NCBI RefSeq assembly: GCF_009707325.1
Contig: NZ_CP046103.1
Location: 1,101,809-1,165,808, forward strand
Direction: 5' to 3'
Length of the DNA: 64,000 nt
DNA from: Pseudomonas sp. IB20
GTDB lineage: Bacteria; Pseudomonadota; Gammaproteobacteria; Pseudomonadales; Pseudomonadaceae
A model generated the notes under the pieces. The model did not search any database. It had not been told where the DNA came from and saw only the letters and a program-made list of their open reading frames with translations. Below, one piece after another: positions 38,735 through 47,780 of the stretch. The stretch's first letter is position 1. Each line of letters opens with the position of its first letter. Both the position numbers and the translations under genes were made by a program.

Positions 38735-41071
38735 ATGCAGTGGCGCCACACCTTCCAAACCCGCATAGCCGGGGTGTTGGCGCTATTGCTGCTGGTGGTT
38801 ATGGCCGCCACCTATTTTGCGGTCAAGGCCGCCACTACTCGCGCGGTAGAAAACCAGGCACAGGTGCAACTCACGACCGGCAGCCAAGTGTTCGAGCGCC
38901 TGCTGGACCTGCGCGGGCGGCGCCTGCAATACGGGTTGGACTGGCTGACTGTCGACGGGCCCTTCAAGCAAGCGGTGATCGAGGGCAAGACCGAATCGAT
39001 TCAGGCGGCGCTGCGTCGCCATGGCACGGGCCTGCACTCCAGTGAGGTATTTGTGTTGAGCCTGGATGGCAAGGTGATCGTCAGCACCTTACCCGTACTG
39101 ACCTACGGCCAGTCGTTTCCCTATGAGGAGGCTTTGCGCCATGCGCGGCGCAGTGGCCAGCAGATGCTCATCGTCGCCTTGGACGGGCAACCGTATTTGC
39201 TGGTGCAGGATGAAGTGCTCGACCCCGAGCCCATCGCTCGCGTGGTCATGGGTTTCCCCATGGGCAAGTTGTTCGCCAATGAGCTGCGCTCCATGAGCAA
39301 CCTTGAAGTGTCGTTCCTCAGCGTGCAGGACGGCCGCGCGGGCGAGCTGTTCAGTACCCAGCCCGAGGCCTACCAGACCACCGTCATCAGTACGCTGCGC
39401 GAAGCACACCTGAACCCTGAAGCCCAGATATCCGTGTTTTATGGGCAGCGTGTGCTCAGCCAGGTGCTGCCGTTGGCCAACACCGGCGATGGTGATGAGG
39501 TACGCGTGTTGCTGCAAAGCCCGCTCGACCATGCGCTGGAGTCCTTTGCGCCGCTGGACCGGCAGTTCCTCGGGATCGCCCTGGCGGTGCTGTTGGTGTC
39601 GCTGGCGGCGGCGTTGCTGCTCGCGCGCCGCGTATCGCGCCCGCTCAACGCCTTGGTCGAGGCCGCCGAACGCATTGGCGCCGGTGACTACCGCACGCCG
39701 GTGCGGGTGCGCAGCCACGATGAATTCGGTTTGCTCGCCCGCGCCTTCAATGCCATGCAAAGCGGCATTGCCGTGCGCGAGCGCCAACTGGCGCATAACG
39801 CCCTGCATGACCCGCTCACCGGCTTGCCCAATCGCGCCCTGGCCATGGAACGCCTGGGCAGTGCGATCAGTGCGCGGCGGCCCGTGGTGTTGCTGTACCT
39901 GGGGATTGAAAACTACCGGGTGATCAATGAAGGCTTCGGCCCCCAGGGTGTAGAGGAAATGCTCCGTGAAGCCAGCCGATGCCTGTCTATGAGCCTGCTG
40001 GCCAGCGACACCGCCGCGCGCATTGCTGGCAGTGAGTTTCTGCTGTTGCTGGAAAATACCGAGATCGACCGTGCCGTGGCCCGCGCCGACCGCTTGTATG
40101 GGCTGCTCACCGAACCCCAGCGCATCGGGCATGACGAAGTGCGTCATGAAGTCAGCATCGGCATTGCCGCATACCCCACCGACGGCCAGCAGGTGGAAGA
40201 GCTGATCAGCCGCGCCGCGATCGCCCGGCATGATGCGGCGAGCCTGCCCGGGCATCTGCAGATCTACCAGCAGGACCGCGACCTGGCGCACCAACGCCAG
40301 ATCACCTTGATCCGCGACCTGCGCCGCGCCGCCATCGAAGGCGAATTGTTCCTGTGCTACCAGCCCAAACTCGACCTCAACCATGGCCATGTGCACCAGG
40401 CCGAAGCCTTGCTGCGTTGGCAGCACCCAACCCTGGGCCAGGTGTCCCCTACCGAATTCATTCCCTTGGCCGAGCGCACCGGCAGCATGGGTGGCTTGAC
40501 CTTGTGGGTGATCGAGGAGGCGATCCGGCAAATCGCTGATTGGGCACAGCGTGGTTTGCACATGCAGCTCTCGGTGAATATTTCGGTGGACGACCTGGGC
40601 GATGATGACTTGGCCATTCGCGTCACCGCGTTGCTGGTGCAATACAACGTATTGGCTGAGCAGTTGATCTTCGAGATCACCGAAAGTGCGATCATGCACA
40701 ACCCGCAGCAGGCCCTCAGCGTGCTGGAGCAACTGCGCGGCTGTGGCATCAGCCTGTCGGTGGATGACTTCGGTACCGGCTATTCATCCCTGGCGCAATT
40801 GCAGCGTTTGCCGGTGCAGGAATTGAAGATCGACCAGTCCTTCATCCGCAACCTCGACAGCGCCAGCGGTGACGGCGTGATCGTGCGTTCGACCATCGAA
40901 ATGAGCCACAACCTGGGGCTCAAGGTGGTGGCCGAAGGCGTGGAATTTGAGCCCAGCCTGAAGCTGCTCAAACAGTGGAAGTGCGACACGGCCCAGGGTT
41001 ACCTGATCAGCCGGCCGTTGACTGCCATGGCGTTTGAGATGTGGATGCGGCGTGAGCGCGTACCGACTTAA
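38735..41071 (+). CDS. membrane c-di-GMP phosphodiesterase (degenerate GGDEF, intact EAL)
   Basis: 778 residues from ATG 38735, which has GGAGGG 7 bases upstream; ATGs at 38648 and 38681 are less likely. Membrane helix 1 (about 10-32), a periplasmic sensor (40-270), helix 2 (278-297), HAMP (298-350), GGDEF (about 355-510) and EAL (about 525-775). The GGDEF active site reads AGSEF (431-435), so cyclase activity is probably lost. The EAL site is complete: EALLRW (557-562), NIS, EITES, DDFGTGYSS, LKIDQSF and AEGVE. It should lower c-di-GMP in response to a periplasmic signal. Confidence 0.92.
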   Translation: MQWRHTFQTRIAGVLALLLLVVMAATYFAVKAATTRAVENQAQVQLTTGSQVFERLLDLRGRRLQYGLDWLTVDGPFKQAVIEGKTESIQAALRRHGTGLHSSEVFVLSLDGKVIVSTLPVLTYGQSFPYEEALRHARRSGQQMLIVALDGQPYLLVQDEVLDPEPIARVVMGFPMGKLFANELRSMSNLEVSFLSVQDGRAGELFSTQPEAYQTTVISTLREAHLNPEAQISVFYGQRVLSQVLPLANTGDGDEVRVLLQSPLDHALESFAPLDRQFLGIALAVLLVSLAAALLLARRVSRPLNALVEAAERIGAGDYRTPVRVRSHDEFGLLARAFNAMQSGIAVRERQLAHNALHDPLTGLPNRALAMERLGSAISARRPVVLLYLGIENYRVINEGFGPQGVEEMLREASRCLSMSLLASDTAARIAGSEFLLLLENTEIDRAVARADRLYGLLTEPQRIGHDEVRHEVSIGIAAYPTDGQQVEELISRAAIARHDAASLPGHLQIYQQDRDLAHQRQITLIRDLRRAAIEGELFLCYQPKLDLNHGHVHQAEALLRWQHPTLGQVSPTEFIPLAERTGSMGGLTLWVIEEAIRQIADWAQRGLHMQLSVNISVDDLGDDDLAIRVTALLVQYNVLAEQLIFEITESAIMHNPQQALSVLEQLRGCGISLSVDDFGTGYSSLAQLQRLPVQELKIDQSFIRNLDSASGDGVIVRSTIEMSHNLGLKVVAEGVEFEPSLKLLKQWKCDTAQGYLISRPLTAMAFEMWMRRERVPT

Positions 41072-41197
41072 CCGCGGTTTAAACCACCAGGGTTTGCAAT
41101 AACGCCCATAGCCTTTCGACGGGGGTTTCTTCAACTGCCAGTTTTTGCGGGCCAGTGACCCGCTCGTTAATGTGTTTTTATTTTTTCAGGGCGAAAA

Positions 41198-41228
41198 AAA
41201 GGCGGCTACCCATCAGGTAGCCGCCTTT
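41198..41228. terminator. bidirectional terminator between EAL gene and gcd
   Basis: AAAGGCGGCTACC pairs with GGTAGCCGCCTTT over 13 bp with a 5-base loop; A-run left, T-run right. Serves two convergent genes. Confidence 0.9.
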
Positions 41229-41247
41229 GTTTTACCGCCGGTTCTAC

Positions 41248-43665
41248 TTAATCCGGCAGTTTGAACGCCATCACATAGTCACCCTGCTTGGTGCCCAGCG
41301 AGCCGTGACCGCCGGCCATGACCAGCACGTACTGCTTGCCGTCCTTGCCGGTGTAGGTCATCGGTGTGGTTTGCGCGCCTGCAGGCAGGCGGCCTTCCCA
41401 CAATTGCTTGCCGTTTTTCACGTCATAGGCACGCAGGTACTGGTCGAGGGTGCCGCTGAGGAAGGCCACGCCACCGGCAGTGGTGAACGTACCGCCCAGG
41501 CTAGGCACACCCATGGTCAGCGGGATTGGAACCGGCGAGCTGTCACGCACGGTGCCGTTCTTGTGCATCCAGATGGTTTGGTGGTTGGTCAAATCGACCG
41601 CGGCCACATAACCCCACGCCGGTGCCTGGCACGGCAGGCCCAGAGGCGACAGCAGTGCTTCGAGGATCACGCCGTACGGCGCGCCTTTGTTCGGCTGTAC
41701 GCCTTCGGTTTCGCTGACGCGTGGGCCTTGCTTGGCAATGTCGGCGGCCGGGATCAGTTTCGATTTGAACGCCATGTAGCTCGGGTTCACGAAAGCAATC
41801 TGGCGAACCGGGTCGACGGAAATGCCGCCCCAGTCGAACACACCGAAGTTACCTGGGTAAACGATCGAGCCTTGCAGCGATGGCGGGGTGAACGGACCGT
41901 CGTAGCGCATGGATTTGAAATCGATCCGGCACAGCATCTGGTCGAACGGGGTTACGCCCCACATGTCGCGTTCTTTCAACGGCGGCGGCATGAAGTTCAG
42001 GTCAGACTTCGGTTGAGTCGGCGAGGTGTGATCACCGGCCACTGCGCCTTGCGGTACAGGGATTTCGTTGATCGGCACCACCGGCTTGCCGTTGCTGCGA
42101 TCCAGCACGTAGATGCTGCCTTGCTTGGTCGACGCCATGACGGCTGGCTTGACGCCGTCAGCGGTCTTGATGTCGATCAGCGAAGGCTGGCCGCCCACGT
42201 CCATGTCCCACAGGTCGTGATGGGTGAACTGGAAGGTCCACTTCACGTGGCCGCTGTCGATGTCCAGGGCGGTCAGGCCGGCGCTGTATTTTTCCGAATC
42301 TTCGGTACGGTCGCCGCCGTATTGGTCGGGCATTTGGTTGCCCATCGGCAGGTAGAGCATGCCGAGTTTTTCATCAACGCTGAACATGGACCACATGTTC
42401 GGCGAGTTGCGGGTGTAGGTTTTGCCTTCGGCCAACGGGGTGGTGTCGTCCGGGTTGCCGCTGTCCCAGTTCCACACCAGCTTGCCGGTGTGCACGTCGA
42501 ACGCACGGATCACGCCGCTAGGCTCGTCGGTGGAGACGTTGTCGGTCACGTGACCGCCGATCACGACCAGGTTCTTGGTCACGGCCGGTGGCGAGGTGGA
42601 GTAGTAACCGCCGGGTGCGAAGCTGCCGATGTTGGCACGCAGGTCGACCTGGCCTTTGTCACCGAAGTCTTCGCACATTTTGCCGGTGTCGGCGTCCAGG
42701 GCGATCAGACGGGTGTCGGCAGTCGGTACGAAAATGCGTTTTGGGCATACAGCGCTAACCGGAGCAGCGCTGGCGCTGCCGGTAGGGCTTTGCTCGGAAG
42801 CGTACACAGCGTCATCGTGATACGACACGCCACGGCAGGTCATGTGTGCCCAACCCTTGAAGTTCGCGGCGCCTTCGCTGCTGATCTTCGGGTCGAAACG
42901 CCAGATTTCTTTACCAGTGTCCGGGTCCAGGGCAATCACCTGGCTGTGCGGGGTGCACACGTAGAGCATGCCGTTGACTTTCAGCGGGGTGTTTTCCGCG
43001 GTGGTTTCACCGGGGTCGCCTGGGCCAGGAATGTCGCCGGTGCGATAGGTCCACGCTGGTACCAGCGTGTGGGCGTTTTGCGGAGTGATCTGCGCCAATG
43101 GTGAGTAGCGATCACCAAAGGCCGAGCGGCCATAGGAGTTCCAGTCGCCATCGGCCTGGGTCGGCGCAGCGCTGGCCATGCCAGGCACGGCGTCGCGGTC
43201 CAGTTGGCCGGTCTTGACCATTTCACCCGGGTTGGTGAATTGGCTGGCCAGGGCGGCAGCACCGGCGAGCACCACGGCGACGCTCAGGGCGCCAGTGCCC
43301 AGCGGCGCGGGTTGGCCACGCAGCAACGGACGGCGAAACCACGGCAGCAGCAGGACGATGCCCAAGGCAAACAGCAGCGCCAGGCGCGGCACCAACTGCC
43401 ACCAATCCAGGCCGACTTCCCACAGTGCCCACACGGTACTGGCGAACAACACCAATGCGTACAAGCCCAGCGCAGCGCGGCGGTTAGCCAGCAGCAGGAC
43501 GCCGGTGAGGGCGATGCCGATACCGGCCAGCAGGTAGTACAGCGAACCGCCAAGCATGCTCAGCTTGACGCCGCCGGCCAGCAAGGCCAGCCCCATGATC
43601 AGCAGCAAGACGCCTAGCAGCCTGGGCAGCAGGCGGCTTGGACTTGAAGCACCATCAGTGCTCAT
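41248..43665 (-). CDS. gcd: PQQ-dependent membrane glucose dehydrogenase
   Basis: 805 residues. Five N-terminal membrane helices (within the first 140 residues) anchor a periplasmic eight-bladed quinoprotein propeller (GDWNSYGRSAFGDRYSPL; repeated tryptophan-docking blades such as TGKEIWRFDPK). It oxidises glucose to gluconolactone in the periplasm and passes electrons to ubiquinone, the basis of phosphate solubilisation by fluorescent pseudomonads. GGAG precedes the ATG. It is monocistronic and ends at a shared terminator. Confidence 0.97.
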   Translation of the reverse strand: MSTDGASSPSRLLPRLLGVLLLIMGLALLAGGVKLSMLGGSLYYLLAGIGIALTGVLLLANRRAALGLYALVLFASTVWALWEVGLDWWQLVPRLALLFALGIVLLLPWFRRPLLRGQPAPLGTGALSVAVVLAGAAALASQFTNPGEMVKTGQLDRDAVPGMASAAPTQADGDWNSYGRSAFGDRYSPLAQITPQNAHTLVPAWTYRTGDIPGPGDPGETTAENTPLKVNGMLYVCTPHSQVIALDPDTGKEIWRFDPKISSEGAANFKGWAHMTCRGVSYHDDAVYASEQSPTGSASAAPVSAVCPKRIFVPTADTRLIALDADTGKMCEDFGDKGQVDLRANIGSFAPGGYYSTSPPAVTKNLVVIGGHVTDNVSTDEPSGVIRAFDVHTGKLVWNWDSGNPDDTTPLAEGKTYTRNSPNMWSMFSVDEKLGMLYLPMGNQMPDQYGGDRTEDSEKYSAGLTALDIDSGHVKWTFQFTHHDLWDMDVGGQPSLIDIKTADGVKPAVMASTKQGSIYVLDRSNGKPVVPINEIPVPQGAVAGDHTSPTQPKSDLNFMPPPLKERDMWGVTPFDQMLCRIDFKSMRYDGPFTPPSLQGSIVYPGNFGVFDWGGISVDPVRQIAFVNPSYMAFKSKLIPAADIAKQGPRVSETEGVQPNKGAPYGVILEALLSPLGLPCQAPAWGYVAAVDLTNHQTIWMHKNGTVRDSSPVPIPLTMGVPSLGGTFTTAGGVAFLSGTLDQYLRAYDVKNGKQLWEGRLPAGAQTTPMTYTGKDGKQYVLVMAGGHGSLGTKQGDYVMAFKLPD

Positions 43666-44090
43666 AGTGTGTTTCTCCGTGACGTTGGAATTATGTAACC
43701 CCGTGCTTCACTGTAGATGACGATTCAGCGCGGGCTTGGTTCAGCGTTAATTCGGTTTTTCTGGGGATAAGAGGGTTATCCACAGGCGGGCGATTTATCC
43801 CCGGGTGCAGGCTGGTAAGAGACAGCGCTGTCTTCGAAGAGAGAGAATTTCAGCAAGATGGGGTCGACCGCGGAAGTGAACGTTTCAGTTTGTTGCCGCA
43901 AGGATAAAGGGCTGGTGCACCAAGAGAAAGCACAAATCGCAAGATGCATCATTTCAGATTTGGTAACAGTGACAGAACGTCGCGCGACAGATCGTTCCTG
44001 CGCTCTGCGTGGGAATGCCGCAGCCGCTTACGACAGCCCCGCGGGCCACGACAAACTGCACTTGCCAGCGGAAGCCGCTTTCACAAGGGC
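43666..44090. promoter_or_regulatory. gcd upstream region with DnaA-box-like motifs
   Basis: 425 bases without a gene. Three motifs of DnaA-box type are clustered: TGGGGATAA (43762-43770, i.e. TTATCCCCA on the minus strand), TTATCCACA (43776-43784, perfect consensus) and TTATCCCCG (43795-43803). Further on, 43993-44019 is a decayed end of the CTCTGCGTGGGAATG repeat family, and the znuD stop follows. Whether the DnaA motifs matter is unknown. Confidence 0.45.
43993..44019. repeat. relic of the CTCTGCGTGGGAATG repeat
   Basis: TTCCTGCGCTCTGCGTGGGA matches the hairpin end of the 115-bp element at 26750 with one or two changes; the other end is missing. Confidence 0.6.
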
Positions 44091-46109
44091 TTAGAAGGTG
44101 GTGCGCAGACCCACTTGCACGCTTCTGCCCGGTGCCGGGGCGATGTCGCGCAGGATCGAGCTGGCATAGCGCACGGTCTGGTTGGTCAGGTTTTCGCCGT
44201 TGACGAATGCCAGCCACTGGCTGCCGCCGACATTGAAGCGATAACCCGCGCTCGCGCCCAAGGTGGTGTAGCCATCGGTGCCGCTTTCGTTAGCCGGCAC
44301 ACGCCCTTGGCCCGCCGCGTGTTCCACGTCGATCCGCGCCTGCCAGCGGTCCAGTTCCCACAGCAAGCCGCTGTTCAAGCGCAGCGGTGCAATGCGTGGC
44401 AAGGCTTCGCCGGTATCGAGGTTGGTGGCGCGGGTGTAATCGCCCGACAGCTCAAGGGCGAACTTGCCGTAGGCACCTTCGCCGAGTTTCCAGTGATCTT
44501 GTGCTTCGAAGCCTGCGAAACGTGCACGCACGCCGGAGTATGTGTACTCAGGGATGCCGCCTGCGTCTTGCTCACCTTCGTCGTTCAGCGTACGACCGGT
44601 GCCCAACAGACCGATGTAATTGGAGAAGCGGCTGTAGAACACGCCGAAGCTGCCCTTGTGGGTGCCATTGTCAAAGCGCAGCGCCAGGTCGCTGGACACG
44701 GCTTTTTCTTTCTTCAGGTTGGCGTCGCCCAGCTCGTAGGTGCCGGTGGCAACGTGGGCACCGTTGGCATACAGCTCGTAGAAGGTCGGTGCGCGCTCGG
44801 TGTAGCCCAGGGTCGCGGCCAGGGACCAGATCGGCGTGAGGGTGTAGACCGCGCCCGATGACAGGCTGCCGGCCGTGAAGTCATTGGACTTGTCGGCACC
44901 GGCGAACCGTTCGTTGCCCTTGGCGTTCGGGTCGACGTTGGTGTGTTCCAGGCGCCCACCGAGGCTGAGTTTCAGGCGTTCGGTGGCTTGCATTTCTTCG
45001 AGGATAAACAGCGCACCGGCGTTGGTGTCGGTCTGCGGTACGAAGGCTTCTTCGCCCAGAGCCGAGAACTCGTTACGGGTTACCTGTGCGCCGACCACGC
45101 CGTCAAACGGGCCGATCGGCTGGTGGCGCGCTTCAACGCGGGCCTCATAACCTTTGTTCTTGAAGACGGTGCCGGTTTCGCCGCCTTCGATTTCGCGGTG
45201 TTCGTAGTCGGTGTAGCCCGCGTCGAGTTTCACCGAGGTAAACGGGCCTTGCAGGTTGCGGATCTCGGACGCAAAGGCGTAGTGATCCTGCTTCATGCGG
45301 ATGCGCACATCCTGCTCGGCGGGTGAGCCGTAGTTGGCGTCGTAGTTGCTGTAGGACAGCCCGGCGTAACCGTCGTCCCAGGTGTAGGAACCGCCGACTG
45401 CGCCGCCGTCCTGACGGCCGTCGCTGTTGCCCAGACGGCCGTTCTTGCCGGGGCCGTCGTCGGTTGGCGGGGCGTGGCGGCTACGCGCCTGGCCAGGGAT
45501 TTTCAGGTCGTTGAATTCCCGCGCATTCGCGTCCAGGTGCAGGGCGAAGGTGCCGTTGCCGGCCTCCAGTTTGCCCGCGCTGCTGCGGGTGGTGTCGGCG
45601 CCGCCGTAGCGCAATTCACCGGCACCGTGGATGCCTTCGATGGCTTCGGTGGGGATGCGGTTATCGAAGGTGTTGACCACGCCGCCGATGGCGCTGCCGC
45701 CGTACAGCAGGGCGGCCGGGCCGCGCACGATCTCAATGCGCTCGACGTTGACCGGGTCCAACGGCACCGCGTGGTCGTAGGACAGCGACGACGCATCCAA
45801 CGCGCCCACGCCGTTGCGCAGGATGCGAATGCGGTCGCCGTCCTGGCCACGAATGATCGGCCGGCTGGCGCCTGGGCCAAAGTACGAAGACGACACACCC
45901 GGCTGCTTGTTCAAGGTTTCGCCGAGGCTGCCTTTTTGTTGCAGGGTCAGGTCATCGCCTTCCAGCACCGTGGTGGGCGAGGCGAGTTGTTCGCTGCCCA
46001 GCGGGTTGCCGGTGATGACTTGGGGTTGCAGCTCAAGGGCGTGGGCTTCAGAGCAGATCAGCAGAGCGGCAGCGAGCGGGGTCAAGCGCCACAGGGAAGA
46101 GAGGGACAT
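44091..46109 (-). CDS. znuD: ZnuD-like TonB-dependent zinc receptor
   Basis: 672 residues from ATG 46109 with AAGGA upstream; signal peptide ends at SEAHA before LELQPQV. The plug holds the conserved ASRPIIRGQDGDRIRIL and GPAALLYGGSAIGGVVN, and a His/Asp-containing external loop (REFNDLKIPGQARSRHAPP) is present. The barrel ends with VQVGLRTTF. It resembles ZnuD of Neisseria and PA0781 of P. aeruginosa. A Zur-like palindrome about 75 bases upstream supports zinc repression. Copper or another metal as substrate cannot be excluded. Confidence 0.88.
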   Translation of the reverse strand: MSLSSLWRLTPLAAALLICSEAHALELQPQVITGNPLGSEQLASPTTVLEGDDLTLQQKGSLGETLNKQPGVSSSYFGPGASRPIIRGQDGDRIRILRNGVGALDASSLSYDHAVPLDPVNVERIEIVRGPAALLYGGSAIGGVVNTFDNRIPTEAIEGIHGAGELRYGGADTTRSSAGKLEAGNGTFALHLDANAREFNDLKIPGQARSRHAPPTDDGPGKNGRLGNSDGRQDGGAVGGSYTWDDGYAGLSYSNYDANYGSPAEQDVRIRMKQDHYAFASEIRNLQGPFTSVKLDAGYTDYEHREIEGGETGTVFKNKGYEARVEARHQPIGPFDGVVGAQVTRNEFSALGEEAFVPQTDTNAGALFILEEMQATERLKLSLGGRLEHTNVDPNAKGNERFAGADKSNDFTAGSLSSGAVYTLTPIWSLAATLGYTERAPTFYELYANGAHVATGTYELGDANLKKEKAVSSDLALRFDNGTHKGSFGVFYSRFSNYIGLLGTGRTLNDEGEQDAGGIPEYTYSGVRARFAGFEAQDHWKLGEGAYGKFALELSGDYTRATNLDTGEALPRIAPLRLNSGLLWELDRWQARIDVEHAAGQGRVPANESGTDGYTTLGASAGYRFNVGGSQWLAFVNGENLTNQTVRYASSILRDIAPAPGRSVQVGLRTTF

Positions 46110-46182
46110 CGGTACATTCCTTGGCAAAACGGCAGAAAAGAGAAGGCTTAAAACGGTATCGGGCACGTTACTTTTGATAGGT

Positions 46183-46200
46183 ATGGTTACAATATAACAT
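46183..46200. promoter_or_regulatory. Zur-box-like palindrome upstream of znuD
   Basis: GTTACAATATAAC within ATGGTTACAATATAACAT is a near-palindrome of the Zur type (reads GTTATATTGTAAC on the minus strand). It lies 74-91 bases upstream of the znuD ATG and between divergent genes. Confidence 0.6.
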
Positions 46201-46317
46201 CTCTTTTTGGCCGTGAAGCGGAGTATGATCATCCTACAGTTAATGCAGTGCTTCCACCGGTACGCCCCGTCGGCTAAGGTGCGCGGCTGTGTTTCCTCTT
46301 TTTGCAAAAGGCCCGGC

Positions 46318-46551
46318 ATGACCGCGACAAGCAACGACCCGCTCCACGGTGTGACCCTGCAGCACGTCCTCACCACCCTGGTGGAACATTACGAATGGGC
46401 AGGCCTGGCCGAGCGCATTGATGTGCGCTGTTTCAAGAGCGACCCGAGCATCAAGTCGAGCCTCACGTTTCTGCGCAAAACCCCGTGGGCGCGGGAGAAA
46501 GTCGAAGGGCTGTACGTCAAGCTGATGCGCACCAAACGCCCGTTGGACTGA
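46318..46551 (+). CDS. VF530 family (DUF2132) small protein
   Basis: 77 residues from ATG 46318. The sequence has the VF530 pattern: [45 protein letters not shown] (in part), [17 protein letters not shown] solved Vibrio homologue has a helical DNA-binding-like fold, but the function is unknown. It is 4 bases upstream of the membrane protein gene, so they form a pair. Divergent from znuD; the Zur-like site could affect both. Confidence 0.85.
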   Translation: MTATSNDPLHGVTLQHVLTTLVEHYEWAGLAERIDVRCFKSDPSIKSSLTFLRKTPWAREKVEGLYVKLMRTKRPLD

Positions 46552-46555
46552 GCCA

Positions 46556-47182
46556 ATGAAGCGCTTTATCGCGGCGTCGGCGCTGGCCGGTTGGGTGGGG
46601 TTGGCGATCCAGCAATACCTGATTCTGTATTCGCGCTGGGACGCAGGCGCCAGCCTGCTGGGCGGGCTGATCAGCTTCTTCAGTTTCTTCACTGTGCTGA
46701 CCAACACCTTGGTGGTGGTGGTGTTGAGCTATGCGCTGGTCAGTCGGGATTCAGCGGCAAAACGCTTTTTCCTGGCGCCCCCGGTCAGCAGCGCAATCGC
46801 CGCAAGCATCATCGTGGTGAGCCTGGCCTACAACCTGCTGCTGCGGCATTTGTGGAGCCCCCAAGGCTTTCAATTTATTGCCGACGAATTGCTCCATGAC
46901 GTGATGCCGGTGCTGTTTGTCGTGTACTGGTGGCGGTGCGTGCCCAAGGGGTTTTTGCGCCTCAAGCACATCGGCGCCTGGGTGATTTACCCCGTGGTGT
47001 ATTTCGCCTATGTGCTGCTGCGTGGGCATTTGCTTGGGCAGTATCAGTACCCGTTCATTGACGTGGACACGCTCGGTTATCCACAAGTGTTTGTGAATGC
47101 CGGGGGGATTCTGGTGGGGTTTATCGTGATCGCATTGGCAGTGGTGGGGCTGGATAAAATCTTGAAGCCAACCCGACATTAA
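46556..47182 (+). CDS. Pr6Pr-family membrane protein
   Basis: 208 residues with six hydrophobic segments. Features match the Pr6Pr (FAR-17a/AIG1-like) family: FFSFFTVLTNTLVVVV, LHDVMPVLFVVYWW and GAWVIYPVVYFAYVLLRG. No biochemical role is known for bacterial members. It follows the VF530 gene by 4 bases. A REP element disrupted by an IS-like insertion lies just after its stop. Confidence 0.8.
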   Translation: MKRFIAASALAGWVGLAIQQYLILYSRWDAGASLLGGLISFFSFFTVLTNTLVVVVLSYALVSRDSAAKRFFLAPPVSSAIAASIIVVSLAYNLLLRHLWSPQGFQFIADELLHDVMPVLFVVYWWRCVPKGFLRLKHIGAWVIYPVVYFAYVLLRGHLLGQYQYPFIDVDTLGYPQVFVNAGGILVGFIVIALAVVGLDKILKPTRH

Positions 47183-47214
47183 ATGTGGGAGCAAGCTTGT
47201 GTGGGAGCTGGCTT

Positions 47215-47686
47215 TGAAGTGCGCCCCAAAAGTTGGACAGCTAATGGTTAGGCTACCGCGGACCGGGTTCTGTAAGCCACAGGGCTCAGTCCGCCAAGCT
47301 TCGTTTTGATTTTAAGACCTTGAAAGGGCTGGCTCTTACAGCGGGTCACTTTTGGCAAACGCCCCAAAAGTAACCAAAAGGTCTTTGCCCCACCACTCGG
47401 TGCCTCGCTAAGGCTCGGCATGCCCGCACTCCGGCCCGGTTCCGCGGGTCGCCGCGCTGGGCCATCCCTGGCCCAGCGCGGCTAAACCGGCATCCCTGCC
47501 GGTTTACCCGCTCCACCGTGCCTGCGTTCGGCCAGCGTGGTTTAACGGGGCGCCTAAGATCAAGATCAAGATCAAAAGCAAGATCAAAAGCAAGAGCACG
47601 GCGGCCTAGTAGCCGACCTGAGTGGTAGAAGCAAAAGCAAGGCAAACAGGAGTTGGACGAGTGTCCAACTTCTGGGGCGCACTTCA
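47215..47686. mobile_element. 472-bp non-autonomous IS3-like element (MITE)
   Basis: 24-base terminal inverted repeats beginning TGAAGTGCGCCCCAAAAGTT match with one change (ends 47215-47238 and 47663-47686), and CTT is duplicated on both sides (47212-47214, 47687-47689), as for IS3-family insertions. The left end still encodes the C-terminus of a transposase on the minus strand. The interior instead carries an interspersed Pseudomonas sequence rich in GC hairpins (CGCGCTGGGCC/GGCCCAGCGCG) and a run of AAGATC hexamers. It has no intact transposase, so it must have moved in trans. Confidence 0.88.
47248..47340 (-). pseudogene. IS3-family OrfB transposase C-terminal remnant
   Basis: Read on the minus strand, the last codons before TAA (47248-47250) give KTKLGGLSPVAYRTRSAVA, the typical end of an IS150-group OrfB. 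The rest of the transposase is missing. Confidence 0.75.
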
Positions 47687-47780
47687 CTTGCCTGCGATAG
47701 CATCAACTCGGTGTAACAGATAAACCGAGTTGTCGGCATCGCGGGCAAGCCCGGCTCCCACAGTTGATTTGAGTCCGGCT

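Larger units (their letters stand above)
47184..47763. repeat. REP element split by an insertion
   Basis: The left part (TGTGGGAGC...GTGGGAGCTGGCTT, to 47214) and right part (CTTGCCTGCGATAGC...GGCTCCCACAG, from 47687) join into a normal REP/BIME if the 472-bp element and one CTT are removed. The rest of the 598-base gap between genes is the inserted element. Confidence 0.85.

Noticed and set aside
46110..46376. N-terminal extension of the zinc receptor up to 46376
   Set aside because: It would bury the signal peptide 89 residues inside the protein and cross the Zur-like site; the ATG at 46109 has a ribosome site.
47346..47687. 113-codon minus-strand frame within the IS-like element
   Set aside because: It begins in the terminal repeat and reads through the hexamer repeat; it is common repeat sequence without evidence of being a protein.
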